Positions 52,803 through 62,322 of a DNA stretch of 64,000 bases are shown one piece after another. Made by a program: the position numbers and the translations under genes. Source of the DNA: Terrimicrobiaceae bacterium (GTDB lineage Bacteria > Verrucomicrobiota > Verrucomicrobiia > Chthoniobacterales > JAATET01). The DNA is taken from positions 1 to 64,000 of the forward strand of contig JAQTOP010000007.1 in assembly GCA_028713285.1 (NCBI GenBank). The letters are read 5' to 3'. Each line of letters begins with the position of its first letter. The stretch's first letter is position 1. Below the pieces are notes generated by a model that was not told where the DNA came from, did no database searches, and saw only the letters and a list, made by a program, of their open reading frames with translations.

Positions 52803-53587
52803 TCCTCGAGGCCTGCTGCCAGCTTGCGCTCGAAGCCGCGACTCCGGTGCCTGCGATCTTCATGCTGCGCCCCCGCAGCGGCTGGGGCCAGTGGGTGATG
52901 CGCGAGGAATACGTGATCGAGCCACATCTGCCGATGATCGAATACACGGACGATTTCGGAAATCTCTGCCAGCGAGCGGTGCTTCCCGCGGGCCATCTTT
53001 CCCTGCTGGCAAGTTGCGTGGTCGATACGGCGGATCGCATCGACGTCCAGCGCGATGCGGCCTTCGTACCGATCGATCTCCTGCCCGACCCGATTCTCAA
53101 ATTCCTACTCCCCAGCCGCTACTGCCAGGCGGATCAGCTTGCAGACCTCGCCAAATCCATCGCCGGGAACATCCCGCCCGGTTACGGGCAGGCCGAGACG
53201 GTCACGACCTGGATTCATCAAAACGTGACCTACCGATACGGCACGAGCAATGCCTCCACCTCGGCGCTCGAGACCGCCCGCTCCCATGCCGGCGTCTGCC
53301 GTGACATGGCCCATCTGGGCATCGCGCTCTGCCGGGCGCTCAACATCCCGGCGCGCTTCGTGAGCGGCTTCCTGCATGAACTCGATCCGATGGACCTTCA
53401 CGCATGGTTCGAGGCCTACGTCGGCACACGCTGGTTCACGTTCGACGCGACCCAGGCCGCTCCGAAGGGCAACCGCATCGCGATTGCCTATGGCCGCGAC
53501 GCCGCCGATGTCGCGCTGCTCACTCAATTCGGCCCCCTCAACCTCCGCGAGATCCGGGTGAGCGTCGGTCCGCGCGCCGCCGCCTGA
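52799..53587 (+). CDS. Transglutaminase-like protein
   Basis: 262 aa with a transglutaminase core. The catalytic triad is in place: 'SHAGVCRDMAHLGIALCRAL' (Cys167), 'DPMDLHAWFEAYVGTRWFTF' (His201) and 'TFDATQAA' (Asp216). The N-terminal 110 residues form the beta domain that usually precedes it. Members act as proteases or amide-forming enzymes on unknown substrates. It overlaps the preceding membrane protein gene (ATGA). Confidence 0.85.
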   Translation: MILEACCQLALEAATPVPAIFMLRPRSGWGQWVMREEYVIEPHLPMIEYTDDFGNLCQRAVLPAGHLSLLASCVVDTADRIDVQRDAAFVPIDLLPDPILKFLLPSRYCQADQLADLAKSIAGNIPPGYGQAETVTTWIHQNVTYRYGTSNASTSALETARSHAGVCRDMAHLGIALCRALNIPARFVSGFLHELDPMDLHAWFEAYVGTRWFTFDATQAAPKGNRIAIAYGRDAADVALLTQFGPLNLREIRVSVGPRAAA

Positions 53588-53630
53588 TCGCGCTTGCCTT
53601 CGCCGACCGCCCGGGCGACGTTGAAAGCCC

Positions 53631-53867
53631 ATGCCTCCGGAGGATTCCCACCTGTCCGAAAGATCGGAGAAGGCCGCGAAAATCATCGCGCAACCCGGCG
53701 GCTTCAAGGTCTGCGAGAGCTGCGATTCCATCGTCACCACCCGGGTCGCGCTCTGCCCGAACTGCAGCGGCTACCGCTTCAACGAGGAGGCCGGCGCCGT
53801 GATCGAGCAGGCGAGAGCCCTCGCCGCTCGCGCGCAGACGACCGTCACCCACCAGGACCTCCAATGA
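53631..53867 (+). CDS. Small zinc-ribbon-like protein
   Basis: 78 aa. 'GFKVCESCDSIVTTRVALCP' and 'NCSGYRF' form CxxC...CxxC, a probable zinc ribbon. The C-terminal 25 residues are helical. Proteins of this type are often found in Verrucomicrobia as short conserved hypothetical genes. Its stop overlaps the start of the monooxygenase (ATGA). Confidence 0.65.
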   Translation: MPPEDSHLSERSEKAAKIIAQPGGFKVCESCDSIVTTRVALCPNCSGYRFNEEAGAVIEQARALAARAQTTVTHQDLQ

Positions 53868-55483
53868 GCACCAGGGACTACGAGGTCGCGATCATCGGAG
53901 GCGGCCCGTGCGGGCTGCTCACCGCGCTGCTGCTTGCCCGACGCGGGATTCGCTGCGCGATCTTCGAACGCAAACCCGAGCCGATCCAGCACCCCCGGGC
54001 GATGGCAATCAGCCGCCGCAGCGCGGAAATTCTACAGCAGCTCGGGCTGCGCCAGGCGATGGACACGACCGGCCTGGGCCCGCCCGCGTATTCGCTGGCC
54101 ATCTGGTCCGAATCGCTCACCGGAGAGGTTTACGGGCGGGTGCCCTGGCATGCGGATGGCCCCGCGGTGGCTCCCTATTCCGGCTTCCATTGCCCGCAGA
54201 CGACGACGGAACGCGTGCTGCTCGACGCACTCGAGCGGGAAGGCGACGCCAGCATTTTCTTCGACCACGAGATCACGGCCCTCGCAGACGCCGGCGATCA
54301 CGCACGGCTCACCGTGCATCGCGACGGGCGCGGCCAGACCTTCGACGTCACCAGCGCATATGTCGTGGCGGCGGACGGCGCCGGCAGCTCCGTGCGGCAC
54401 TGGCTCGACATCAAGGCCGTTGGGCCCGGCGACCTCGGCCACTTTCTGAACACGTTTTTCCGCGCCTCCTACGGCGCGCATCTGGATGGGCGCCGCGCCG
54501 TGTTGAATCACATTCTGCGTGCGGATCTTTTCGAGGTCTTCGTCGCGGTGAACGGCGACGACCTCTGGCTCATGCACCACTTTCTCCAGCCCGGCGAGCA
54601 TCCCGCCGACTATCCGCCGGAGCGGCTCGCGGAGCTTGTGAAGGCCGCCTCCGGCCTGCCCGGGGTGCCGGTGGAAATCCTTGGCGCAAGCCCGTGGGTC
54701 ATGAGCCCGAAGGTCGCCGCGTCTTTTCGCAAAGGCCGCGTGTTTCTTACCGGCGACGCCGCCGCCCGTCTCTCGCCCGCCGCAGGTCTCGGCATGAACA
54801 CCGGCCTCCAGTCCGCGCACAACCTCGCCTGGAAGCTCGCCGCCGCCCTGCGCGGCGCGCCGCAAAGCCTGCTCGACAGCTACGATGCCGAACGGCGGGG
54901 CCAGGTGATGCACACCTTTGAAACCTCGAACGATTTCGGGTCGGAGACCTGGGAGATCGTGAACGCGGGCCTGGCGGGCGACTTCACGCGCGTGCGCGAC
55001 CTTGTGGCAAACAGCCGGCGCGGCGGTTCCGGCATCGGCCTCGATCTCGGCTGGCGCTACGAGCGCGGCGCATTCATCGCCGAATCCTCGCCGCCGCTCG
55101 AGCCGGAGGACGTCGATACCTACCACCCGAGCGCCACCCCGGGACGCCGCGCGCCGCACGTGCAAATCGAACGCGACGGCCTGTCGCTCTCGACGCTCGA
55201 TCTCTTCGGCCTCGGTTTCGCGCTGCTCGTCGCGGGAGACGCCGCTCCGTGGCGCGCCGCGGTCGATCCGCAGGCAAGGTTCGCCGGCTTCGAACTGGAG
55301 CTTTTCCAGATCGGCGGCGCGGAAGGCTACGCCGACTCCGACGGGCATTTTCAGGGGCTCTACGGCCTGAATCCCGGCGGCGCGGTGCTCGTGCGTCCCG
55401 ACGGCGTGGTCGGCTGGCGCTCAAGAGACTGCGCGCCCGGCGGGCTGGCCCGTGCCCTGGCCGCGATCCTGGCGGGCGGCTGA
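53864..55483 (+). CDS. FAD-dependent aromatic-ring monooxygenase
   Basis: 539 aa, PheA/TfdB-type flavoprotein hydroxylase. 'AIIGGGPCGLLTALLLARRG' is the N-terminal FAD Rossmann motif, 'YVVAADGAGSSVRHWLDIK' the DG motif, and 'VFLTGDAAARLSPAAGLGMN' with 'TGLQSAHNLAWKL' the GD motif. Such enzymes insert one oxygen into phenolic or polyketide substrates using NAD(P)H. The C-terminal 130 residues carry the thioredoxin-like domain of this class. The substrate is unknown. Its 3' end overlaps the convergent Na/Pi gene by 63 bases. Confidence 0.87.
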   Translation: MSTRDYEVAIIGGGPCGLLTALLLARRGIRCAIFERKPEPIQHPRAMAISRRSAEILQQLGLRQAMDTTGLGPPAYSLAIWSESLTGEVYGRVPWHADGPAVAPYSGFHCPQTTTERVLLDALEREGDASIFFDHEITALADAGDHARLTVHRDGRGQTFDVTSAYVVAADGAGSSVRHWLDIKAVGPGDLGHFLNTFFRASYGAHLDGRRAVLNHILRADLFEVFVAVNGDDLWLMHHFLQPGEHPADYPPERLAELVKAASGLPGVPVEILGASPWVMSPKVAASFRKGRVFLTGDAAARLSPAAGLGMNTGLQSAHNLAWKLAAALRGAPQSLLDSYDAERRGQVMHTFETSNDFGSETWEIVNAGLAGDFTRVRDLVANSRRGGSGIGLDLGWRYERGAFIAESSPPLEPEDVDTYHPSATPGRRAPHVQIERDGLSLSTLDLFGLGFALLVAGDAAPWRAAVDPQARFAGFELELFQIGGAEGYADSDGHFQGLYGLNPGGAVLVRPDGVVGWRSRDCAPGGLARALAAILAGG

Positions 55484-57055
55484 CGCGCGATCCTTCACAA
55501 ATTGATCGAGCACCTTCGACAGCCGGTGCAGCATCCACGCTCCCAGCTCGAATGCGTCCGCCAGCGCGGCGATTTCCGCTTCGGCCGATTGCGACTTCGC
55601 CCCGGCCACGATCGCCTTCACATATTCGCCGTGCCGCTTCGTCTGCGCCCGCAATCGTTCGACGGCGCCGGGCTCCGCGGTGTCCGCCGCCGTCCGCGCC
55701 TCCGAGATCAGCTCGTCGAACGCCTTTTCCAGCGTCGCGGTGGCGGACGCCGCCTGCGGCTTGCGCCGGGCTTCGTAGAGCGCGTTGTTGAACTCGCGCA
55801 CGGACTCCTCGATATAGCGCACGAGCGACAGCTCGGCGCGCAGCAGATGCAGCAGGTGCGCGTTCCGCTCGTTCAACGCGTCGGTCGTCGCGAGCCGCGC
55901 ACCATACCGCTCGATGGCCGCGCTCAACTCGCCGAAGGCCGGGTCGCCTTCCGCTTCGCCGTCCTCGCCGAAGCGCGCCAATTCGGGATGCACGCGGATG
56001 GCCGCAAGCAGGCGGGCGAGTTCCTTCGACATGAGTTCGATGCCGGTGGCCGGATCGGAGAGCGCGCTGTCGGAAAGATACTTCGGCTCCGCGAGCGCCG
56101 CGGACGGCTCGCCGGGCAGCCACTTCTCGAGCTGCCGCAGCACCGGCCCGATCGCGCCGGCCATCACCGCGGCGGGCAGGAGATTCGAGAGCAGGAACAC
56201 GAGCGCGAGTTGCAGCTTCAGGTTGCCGCCGAAGGATCCATGCACCGCCGCCAGCACGAGCGGCACGCCGGCCTTCTCCAGAAAAAACAACCCGCCCATC
56301 AGCACGCCGGTCCACAGGCAGAAAATATCCTCGAAGCGAACGAGCCGGCGCGAGGGCCGGTCGAAATTCAGCGCGAGAAACACGCGCAGCGCGATGGCGC
56401 CGAGATTCGTCCCGTAGAGGAGCATCGCCGCCTGCCCGAGCGAAAACGAGCCGACGCCCGCGAGCGTGATGATGAGCATCGCCGCGCCCGTGTTCGATTG
56501 CAGGATCGCCGCCGCGAGGATGCCGATGCCAAACGCGACGAACGGCGCATCGACCGTGACGGCCAGCAGGTGCTGAAACCACGCCTGGCTGCGCATCGGC
56601 GACGCGCCGTCGCCCATGGATTCCAGGCCGAAGAGCACCAGCCCGGCCCCCAGCAGCACGCCGGCCGCCGCCCGCCACGCCGGCTGGCGCACCATGCCGG
56701 AAAAAATGCCCGCGGCGCCGACGAGGTAGGCGACGTAGGGATGGATGTCGAGCGTGACGAGGAACGCGAGCGCCGTGAGGCCGACATTGCACCACAGGAT
56801 CACCGGCGCCGCGCCGCGCGCGGTGATGAGCCCGCTGCGCGCCATGCCCGCGAGGATGAACGTCACCGCCGTCGCGCTCTGCATCAGCGCGCCGAAGCCC
56901 AGCCCGGTGAGCCCCGCCAGCAGCGGGCGCTCGCTCACGCGATGGATCGCGCGGCGAAAGCTCGGCCCGGAAAGCCGGCGCAGGTTTTCCCCGACGAGCT
57001 GGATGCCGAGAAAAAACAGCCCGAGCCCGAGAATGAGCGCGCTCAGGCCGTGCAT
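55421..57055 (-). CDS. Na+/phosphate cotransporter family protein with PhoU-like domain
   Basis: 544 aa. The first ~330 residues are an inverted repeat of hydrophobic helices with the motifs 'LMQSATAVTFILAGMARSGL' and 'ILQSNTGAAMLIITLAGVGS' (QSxT/QSNT repeats of NptA-type Na/Pi transporters). The C-terminal 200 residues are helical and PhoU-like ('EFNNALYEARRKPQAASATA', 'FDELISEARTAADTAEPGAV'). It would import or export phosphate by sodium coupling. The 3' end is convergent with the monooxygenase. Confidence 0.87.
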   Translation of the reverse strand: MHGLSALILGLGLFFLGIQLVGENLRRLSGPSFRRAIHRVSERPLLAGLTGLGFGALMQSATAVTFILAGMARSGLITARGAAPVILWCNVGLTALAFLVTLDIHPYVAYLVGAAGIFSGMVRQPAWRAAAGVLLGAGLVLFGLESMGDGASPMRSQAWFQHLLAVTVDAPFVAFGIGILAAAILQSNTGAAMLIITLAGVGSFSLGQAAMLLYGTNLGAIALRVFLALNFDRPSRRLVRFEDIFCLWTGVLMGGLFFLEKAGVPLVLAAVHGSFGGNLKLQLALVFLLSNLLPAAVMAGAIGPVLRQLEKWLPGEPSAALAEPKYLSDSALSDPATGIELMSKELARLLAAIRVHPELARFGEDGEAEGDPAFGELSAAIERYGARLATTDALNERNAHLLHLLRAELSLVRYIEESVREFNNALYEARRKPQAASATATLEKAFDELISEARTAADTAEPGAVERLRAQTKRHGEYVKAIVAGAKSQSAEAEIAALADAFELGAWMLHRLSKVLDQFVKDRASAARQDRGQGTGQPAGRAVS

Positions 57056-57064
57056 GGGCCAAAC

Positions 57065-57742
57065 TTATTCGCCCGCAAGGCGCGAAAAATCGTGCTCCTG
57101 GAGCTGGCCGATGCGGTCAATCGTCAGGTCGGCGGCGGGGAATTTCGTTTCGATGCCGGGCTCGAGCGCGTAGTGGCCCTGCCGCACGAAAACGGTCGTG
57201 AGGCGGTCGCCCCAGATTTTTTTCATCGCGGCGAGGATGCGGAGCTTGTCGTCGATCATCACGTAATGCTTCGCGGGATGGATCATCTCGACGTGCGCGA
57301 GTTCGTCCTCCTTGTGAATGTAGATGAGCACGTTCCGCCGCACCGCGGCGAAGAGCCCGGAGCGCTCGGCCTTGCGCGGCTGGAAGACCGCGTCGCCATC
57401 CGAGAGGATCGCGACCGTGCCCCATTTCCAGCAATGCTCGATGGCGTCGAGCGACTCGGGGAAAAGCCGGTTCGCGAAGGGATAATCGACGAGGTAGGAG
57501 GACAGGCGCAGCAGCCGCGCGTCGTGCATCTCGAGCTTCCGGTAGCGCTGCAACGCGCCGAGGTAATCCGCATAGCCGAGCTCGACGCGCAGCTCCTCGA
57601 AAATCTCCCAATACTTCACGGACGCCTCCGCGCCATAGCGCTGAACGAGCGTGTGCCGGATGTCCTCGGTCACGCGGTCGTTGTTGAGCAGCGTATTGTC
57701 GATGTCGAACAGGAAGACAACCGGCTCGGGAGGCTTGCTCAT
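57065..57742 (-). CDS. HAD-superfamily hydrolase
   Basis: 225 aa from the ATG at 57742. 'VVFLFDIDNTLLNNDRVTED' is motif I (DxD nucleophile), 'TVAILSDGDAVFQPRKAERS' motif II (Ser) and 'HYVMIDDKLRILAAMKKIWG' motif IV (DD). A helical cap lies between residues 20 and 100. The substrate is unknown. The ORF track extends the frame upstream without basis. Confidence 0.85.
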   Translation of the reverse strand: MSKPPEPVVFLFDIDNTLLNNDRVTEDIRHTLVQRYGAEASVKYWEIFEELRVELGYADYLGALQRYRKLEMHDARLLRLSSYLVDYPFANRLFPESLDAIEHCWKWGTVAILSDGDAVFQPRKAERSGLFAAVRRNVLIYIHKEDELAHVEMIHPAKHYVMIDDKLRILAAMKKIWGDRLTTVFVRQGHYALEPGIETKFPAADLTIDRIGQLQEHDFSRLAGE

Positions 57743-57831
57743 GGCGGCAAAGACTAGTTCGCCCGGGAAGGCGTTGCAAGGACGCCCCCGTTCCCGCCGG
57801 CATGGTTCCTCCGCAGATTTGCACCGATTGG

Positions 57832-57859
57832 TTGACACGATGGTAATGCGCACTATTTT
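57832..57859 (+). promoter_or_regulatory. Candidate vapBC promoter with small palindrome
   Basis: TTGACA (57832-57837) and TATTTT (57854-57859) are spaced by 16 bases, directly upstream of the antitoxin ATG at 57867. The spacer contains TAATGCGCACTA, an imperfect palindrome centred on GC, a plausible autoregulatory VapB site. The assignment is by position and motif only. Confidence 0.45.
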
Positions 57860-57866
57860 CGTGTGA

Positions 57867-58085
57867 ATGAAGAATGTCACCCTATCCGCGGAGGAGGAAT
57901 TGATCCGCAAAGCCCGCGGCGTCGCGCAACAGCGGTCCACTTCGCTGAACGAGCTTTTCCGCGCCTGGCTGCGCGATCTCACGCGTCAATCCGGCCACAA
58001 AAAAAACTACGACCGTCTGATGGAACGTCTCGAATCCCGCCGGAGCGGCCGGCATTTCGGCCGGGAGGAAATGAATGCCCGTTGA
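57867..58085 (+). CDS. vapB: VapB-type (ribbon-helix-helix) antitoxin
   Basis: A 72-aa protein starting 'MKNVTLSAEEELIRKARGVA', a beta strand followed by a helix typical of RHH antitoxins; 'RSTSLNELFRAWLRDLT' is the second helix. The charged C-terminal tail would wrap the PIN toxin. It overlaps the toxin gene by 11 bases, which is usual for vapBC pairs. Confidence 0.82.
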   Translation: MKNVTLSAEEELIRKARGVAQQRSTSLNELFRAWLRDLTRQSGHKKNYDRLMERLESRRSGRHFGREEMNAR

Positions 58086-58497
58086 CGTCTTTTTCGATAC
58101 GAACATTTTTGTTTACACCTTCGACGCCAGTGCGCCGGAAAAACGGCGGCGGGCCCGCTCCCTCGTGCGGGAGGCATTGGAAAAAGGGACCGGAGCCATC
58201 AGTTGGCAGGTCGCGCAGGAATTTCTAAACGTCGGGCTGCATAAATTTGAAAACCCTTTCACCGCCGGCGAGGCGTCCGACTACCTCGACCAGGTGCTGC
58301 TGCCCCTGTGGAAGGTTTCCGCGTCACCGGAACTTTTCCACGAAGCCATTCTGATCCAGCGCCAGGCCCAATACCGCTTCCACGACAGCCTTATCGTCGC
58401 CAGCGCCGTCCATTCGGGAGCATCCACCCTTTACAGCGAGGATCTGCAGGCCGGACGGACATTCGGAAAGACGAAGATCGTCAATCCCTTCGCGTGA
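58075..58497 (+). CDS. vapC: PIN-domain toxin VapC
   Basis: 140 aa. The four acidic residues of the PIN active site are present: Asp8 ('VFFDTNIFVYTFD'), Glu in 'QVAQEFLNVG', Asp in 'RFHDSLIVASAV' and Asp in 'LYSEDLQAG'. VapC toxins cleave RNA, usually initiator tRNA or 23S rRNA, when freed from VapB. The gene is intact. It is the left neighbour of the defence-like cassette. Confidence 0.87.
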   Translation: MPVDVFFDTNIFVYTFDASAPEKRRRARSLVREALEKGTGAISWQVAQEFLNVGLHKFENPFTAGEASDYLDQVLLPLWKVSASPELFHEAILIQRQAQYRFHDSLIVASAVHSGASTLYSEDLQAGRTFGKTKIVNPFA

Positions 58498-58603
58498 GGA
58501 ACCTCCCGCCCGGCAAAATGCAAGTCCAGGCGCCGACGTCGCGCGCCATCGGCAATCAAAACAAACGCGTGCAGTGGCCTGCCGTTTCGGCATAAAACTC
58601 GCC

Positions 58604-58840
58604 ATGCCCACCGTCGCGGAAGCGCCACCGCCACTCTCCCCGTTCGATCAAATTCGCGCCGGCCTTCGCGACCTGTATCTCTCCGATCCCCGCCCATGGA
58701 TCGTCGGCTTCAGCGGCGGCAAGGATTCGACGATGGTTGCCTCGGTGGTTTTTGAGGTGGTCGCCGGCATTCCGGACGAACTTCGCACGAAACCGATTGC
58801 TGTGCTCAGCACGAATGCTCCCCCATCAAATACCGTATGA
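58604..58840 (+). pseudogene. dndC: Truncated dndC (DNA phosphorothioation enzyme)
   Basis: 78 aa. 'GLRDLYLSDPRPWIVGFSGG' followed by '[20 protein letters not shown]' and '[11 protein letters not shown]' matches the N-terminus of DndC, the PAPS-reductase-like IscS partner that supplies sulfur to DNA; full-length DndC is about 500 aa. The frame ends 'NAPPSNTV' and stop, so all but the PP-loop region is lost. Codon use is host-like (GC-rich), unlike the herA gene that starts 4 bases before the stop. A deletion or insertion has joined the two. Confidence 0.75.
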
Positions 58841-60975
58841 CTGACGTAGTTTCTGTTGTTGGACGCGAGTTGCAGTCACCGCAATTGAGCAAATCGTTGC
58901 AGGCGGCTTCGTCATTGCTGCATAACTTGATCGAAGATGCGTCGTATGTCGGCGAAGTGTTCTCGCTCGGTTACAATGAGGCGCTGGTACAGATTCACGA
59001 TCATCATCGCCAGAGAGTCGGCGGAATTCCGGCGCTGGCGTTTCTTGTCGCCACGCGAATTACGCCGGGGCGCGTGAGCGATGTGCGCGAGGAGGATTCG
59101 TCCGTCGTTCTGCTGCGCGTGCTCGACCAAGCGCCGCTTCCAAACGCCGACGAAGCACTCCGGGTGCGAGTGGAAAATGCGCAACGGGTGAGCGGCGAGC
59201 TAGACCGAAGCTGGGACCATCGCGAGGTGATGGACCCGACGACGCATCACTTGCTTTCTTATGCCGGTATTCGCTGCCGTGTGCTCGGGACTTTTTACAT
59301 CTCCAACATGAACGACGGGGAAGGCGGCGACTATTACCGACTGATGTTCGGCTCAGACCTCAGCAACTACTACCCGAATCGCGGGCTCAAGGTGTTCAAG
59401 CCGCGAGCTGATCGTTTGGGGCAGATCGTGAATTACCGTGACCCGCGGATTCATACGTCCACTGGCCCGGTAGCGATGGTGCATGTTGGCCAAGTGCGCT
59501 ATGCCTCGACCAATCGCCCTTTCCAACAGGTGAGCAGCGTTCCGGTGCAACTTACACCCACAGACCTGCTCGGCCAAAAGACGGCGCTTTTCGGCATGAC
59601 ACGCAGCGGCAAATCGAACACCACGAAAATCGTTTTGCAGTCTATCTTCGCGCTCCGCTGGACGCAGCAGCCGCCGATGCGGATTGGGCAAATCGTCTTC
59701 GATCCGAACGGCGAGTATGCGAACGAGAACACACAAGACGCCGACCACGGGCTTGCTCCGAATGCGATCAAGAACGTGTGGGCGTGCGGGCCACCCGGCC
59801 AGCAGACAGACTTGCAGAACGAGGTCGTGACCTACGGCATCATGCCCTATCCGAACGATCCGAATCGGCGGCTGATGCTTCTGAATTTCCATCTCGATGC
59901 GAACTTGCAGGTCGGGAAAGAGATCATCGACGCAGCGCTTTCTGATCACACGGGCAACAAATACATTTCCAATTTCTGTGACGTGCGATTCGAGCTGCCA
60001 GATTCCGAGGATCGCTCGGCGGCGACGCGCTTCAATCGACGTCTACTGTGTTATCGTGCGTTGCTTTACAAGGCAGGGCTATCGACACCCGCCGACCTTC
60101 GCCCGGTCACACGCGACCTCTTCAATCAAAAACTATTGAAGGCGATGCGTGAACCCGACGGCGCGGATCGAAATGCTTATCCGACCTGCGCGACAATCCT
60201 TGCGAAGCCGAGCCCAAGCTGGGGCGAGGTCGTCCAAGCATGCGAACAACTCCGCGAATTCATTGCAGACAAAAAATCGGGCTTTGGACCGTTCGATGAC
60301 AAGTATGTGGAAAGTAGTTCATCCGGCTCTTGGGCAGACGACGATCTGAAAAAGATTCTCGGAATGTTCCAATACGCTAACGGCGCACACCTCGTCGGCC
60401 GCCTTGCAGAGCAACACACTCCTTCTACTGGCAGCGACTACGCAGACGACATTTACAACGACCTCGTTGCCGGCAAGCTCGTGATCGTCGATCAATCGAG
60501 TGGCGATCCCGACTTGAACAAAGCTGCCGCAGACCGGGTGATGGCGCGAATCTTCGATGGAAACCGGTCGCGTTTCCGTGCCGCCGACGTGCCGCCGGAA
60601 ATCCTCGTCTATGTCGAAGAAGCACACAATGTCCTGCCGTCGGCGACGGAAGCAGACCTTCAAGACATTTGGGTGCGCACGGCGAAGGAAGGAGCGAAGT
60701 ATAAACTCGGATTGGTCTATGCGACGCAGGAGGTCAGCTCGATTCAGAAGAACATCCTGCGCAACACCGCCAACTGGTTCATCGGCCACCTGAACAACAC
60801 CGACGAGACGCGGGAATTGAAAAAGTTCTACGACTTCGCGGATTTCGAGCAGAGCATCCTGCGCGCCCAGGATCGCGGCTTCATTCGGGTCAAGACGCTT
60901 TCAAATCCTTATGTCGTGCCGGTTCAGGTTGAACGGTTCTCGATCATGTCCGCACCGGCCACACCGCAAAGCTGA
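58837..60975 (+). CDS. herA: HerA-like DNA-translocating ATPase (DUF87)
   Basis: 712 aa. '[15 protein letters not shown]' is Walker A (Lys259), '[13 protein letters not shown]' Walker B near residue 589, followed by '[20 protein letters not shown]', '[20 protein letters not shown]', the sensor/arginine-finger region of HerA. The N-terminal 240 residues form the HAS-barrel-like part. HerA hexamers with NurA nuclease process DNA ends in archaea; in bacteria they are found in phage-defence loci. The ATG overlaps the truncated dndC stop. Base composition is visibly less GC-rich. Confidence 0.88.
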   Translation: MTDVVSVVGRELQSPQLSKSLQAASSLLHNLIEDASYVGEVFSLGYNEALVQIHDHHRQRVGGIPALAFLVATRITPGRVSDVREEDSSVVLLRVLDQAPLPNADEALRVRVENAQRVSGELDRSWDHREVMDPTTHHLLSYAGIRCRVLGTFYISNMNDGEGGDYYRLMFGSDLSNYYPNRGLKVFKPRADRLGQIVNYRDPRIHTSTGPVAMVHVGQVRYASTNRPFQQVSSVPVQLTPTDLLGQKTALFGMTRSGKSNTTKIVLQSIFALRWTQQPPMRIGQIVFDPNGEYANENTQDADHGLAPNAIKNVWACGPPGQQTDLQNEVVTYGIMPYPNDPNRRLMLLNFHLDANLQVGKEIIDAALSDHTGNKYISNFCDVRFELPDSEDRSAATRFNRRLLCYRALLYKAGLSTPADLRPVTRDLFNQKLLKAMREPDGADRNAYPTCATILAKPSPSWGEVVQACEQLREFIADKKSGFGPFDDKYVESSSSGSWADDDLKKILGMFQYANGAHLVGRLAEQHTPSTGSDYADDIYNDLVAGKLVIVDQSSGDPDLNKAAADRVMARIFDGNRSRFRAADVPPEILVYVEEAHNVLPSATEADLQDIWVRTAKEGAKYKLGLVYATQEVSSIQKNILRNTANWFIGHLNNTDETRELKKFYDFADFEQSILRAQDRGFIRVKTLSNPYVVPVQVERFSIMSAPATPQS

Positions 60976-60978
60976 CCG

Positions 60979-62322
60979 ATGCCCTACGAAGGTGAATATG
61001 CCGGTTATCGCTCGCTGCGACGAATCGCTGAGACGGCGCGCGTGCAGCAACTTTTACGGCGCTCTCGCGTTCTGCCAGCGGAGTCTCTCGGCACCCCAGC
61101 GGCACCCGTCTCTGCACCGGTCGCGCCGGAATCATTGCCGGAGTTCACCGTCGCGGTCGATGGCTCGTATGCCGAGGTCGATGTCCGAAACGGCTACCCC
61201 GGAGCAAAGGTTGGCTATTGCAGCGTAGCGAGTGTGCTTGTGAATCTCCGCGCGGTGGACCGTCTCGACGAATCCCGGCCCGCCGATCCCGTGGAATTCC
61301 GCCGCACAGAGGAAGCCGCGGCGGTGGATGCTGCACTGCCTGGCTCAAACGTCATCACTCGCGATCATTCCTCGGCAAGGGATTCGTTCCGCGAAGCAGT
61401 CTTCGATGTGTTACACGACGCAATTGTTGACGAGGAAGACCGCACGCCACTCCTCGACACCTACGAAGCGTTGCTGGCTTTCAAACCGGGGCAGCGTCCA
61501 CAAGTTTGCCCTTACGATTACGACGGATGCGACGAGCATCTAACCGTCGCGCGAGGATTGAGCACATGCGCGTGTCCGCGCCGTCGCCCCATATACTCGA
61601 CTGACGCGCTTCGCGTGCATGAGCGGTTCAACGATGTCGGAACGAACGGCGAAGTTTTTGGAGTCGTGATGCAGATTTGGGAGCGTGTCCTTCTCGTTCA
61701 TTTGCTCCGCTGTTTCGAGCGTCGCGGCTGGCTTGATCGCGCAAGTCGACTCGCTTTCTTCCTTGATGGGCCATTAGCGGTGTTTGGTCCTCCAGCATGG
61801 CTGAGTGCTGCGATCCAAACCGAACTTCAACGCCTCAATACCAAGGTTCGCGCGCAGACTGGGACCGATCTTGTGATTCTCGGGGTCGAGAAGTCGGGCG
61901 GCTTCGTCACCCACTTCGACGAAATTGATCAGATGGAAGACAACTCACCGCGCTTCCCTCCGCGCAGTTACTTCATGCTCACCGACCACTACATCAAAGA
62001 GCGCGTCATCTTTTCCGACAGCCCGAAGCGATACGGAGCCGACACTTACTTTGGTCGGAAGTTCTTCTACAAGACGGCGAGCGGAGCGCGCATTGTCGCA
62101 AGCATTCCGTTTCTGACGCCAGAACAGGACACCCTCGATATCGACGACGTCGCGCTGTATCCGCAATTTTCTACGGCCTGCGCCCTATTGGATAAGCTCG
62201 TGACGTCGCGTTACCCGAATGCGCTTTCGCCACTCGTGTCCGCACACGCGCAGGCGGCTATCCCGCTACATCTCGGTGCAAAAGTGCTTCAGCAACTCGC
62301 GCGGGCTCTCATGCGGCCATGA
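60979..62322 (+). CDS. nurA: NurA-domain nuclease
   Basis: 447 aa. 'EFTVAVDGSYAEVDVRNGYP' carries the first catalytic Asp (Asp61) of the RNase H-like NurA fold, 'RLAFFLDGPLAVFGPPAWLS' the second (Asp263), and 'GADTYFGRKFFYKTASGARI' the conserved C-terminal segment. It begins 3 bases after herA and overlaps the methyltransferase start, so the three genes form one operon. A CxC..CxC-like region ('CPYDYDGCDEH', 'STCACPRRRP') lies in the middle, a possible metal site not usual for archaeal NurA. Confidence 0.82.
   Translation: MPYEGEYAGYRSLRRIAETARVQQLLRRSRVLPAESLGTPAAPVSAPVAPESLPEFTVAVDGSYAEVDVRNGYPGAKVGYCSVASVLVNLRAVDRLDESRPADPVEFRRTEEAAAVDAALPGSNVITRDHSSARDSFREAVFDVLHDAIVDEEDRTPLLDTYEALLAFKPGQRPQVCPYDYDGCDEHLTVARGLSTCACPRRRPIYSTDALRVHERFNDVGTNGEVFGVVMQIWERVLLVHLLRCFERRGWLDRASRLAFFLDGPLAVFGPPAWLSAAIQTELQRLNTKVRAQTGTDLVILGVEKSGGFVTHFDEIDQMEDNSPRFPPRSYFMLTDHYIKERVIFSDSPKRYGADTYFGRKFFYKTASGARIVASIPFLTPEQDTLDIDDVALYPQFSTACALLDKLVTSRYPNALSPLVSAHAQAAIPLHLGAKVLQQLARALMRP

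Noticed and set aside
55502-57757. 751-aa plus-strand ORF opposite the Na/Pi and HAD genes
   Set aside because: Antisense shadow; the minus strand encodes conserved QSxT motifs and the HAD DxD motif.
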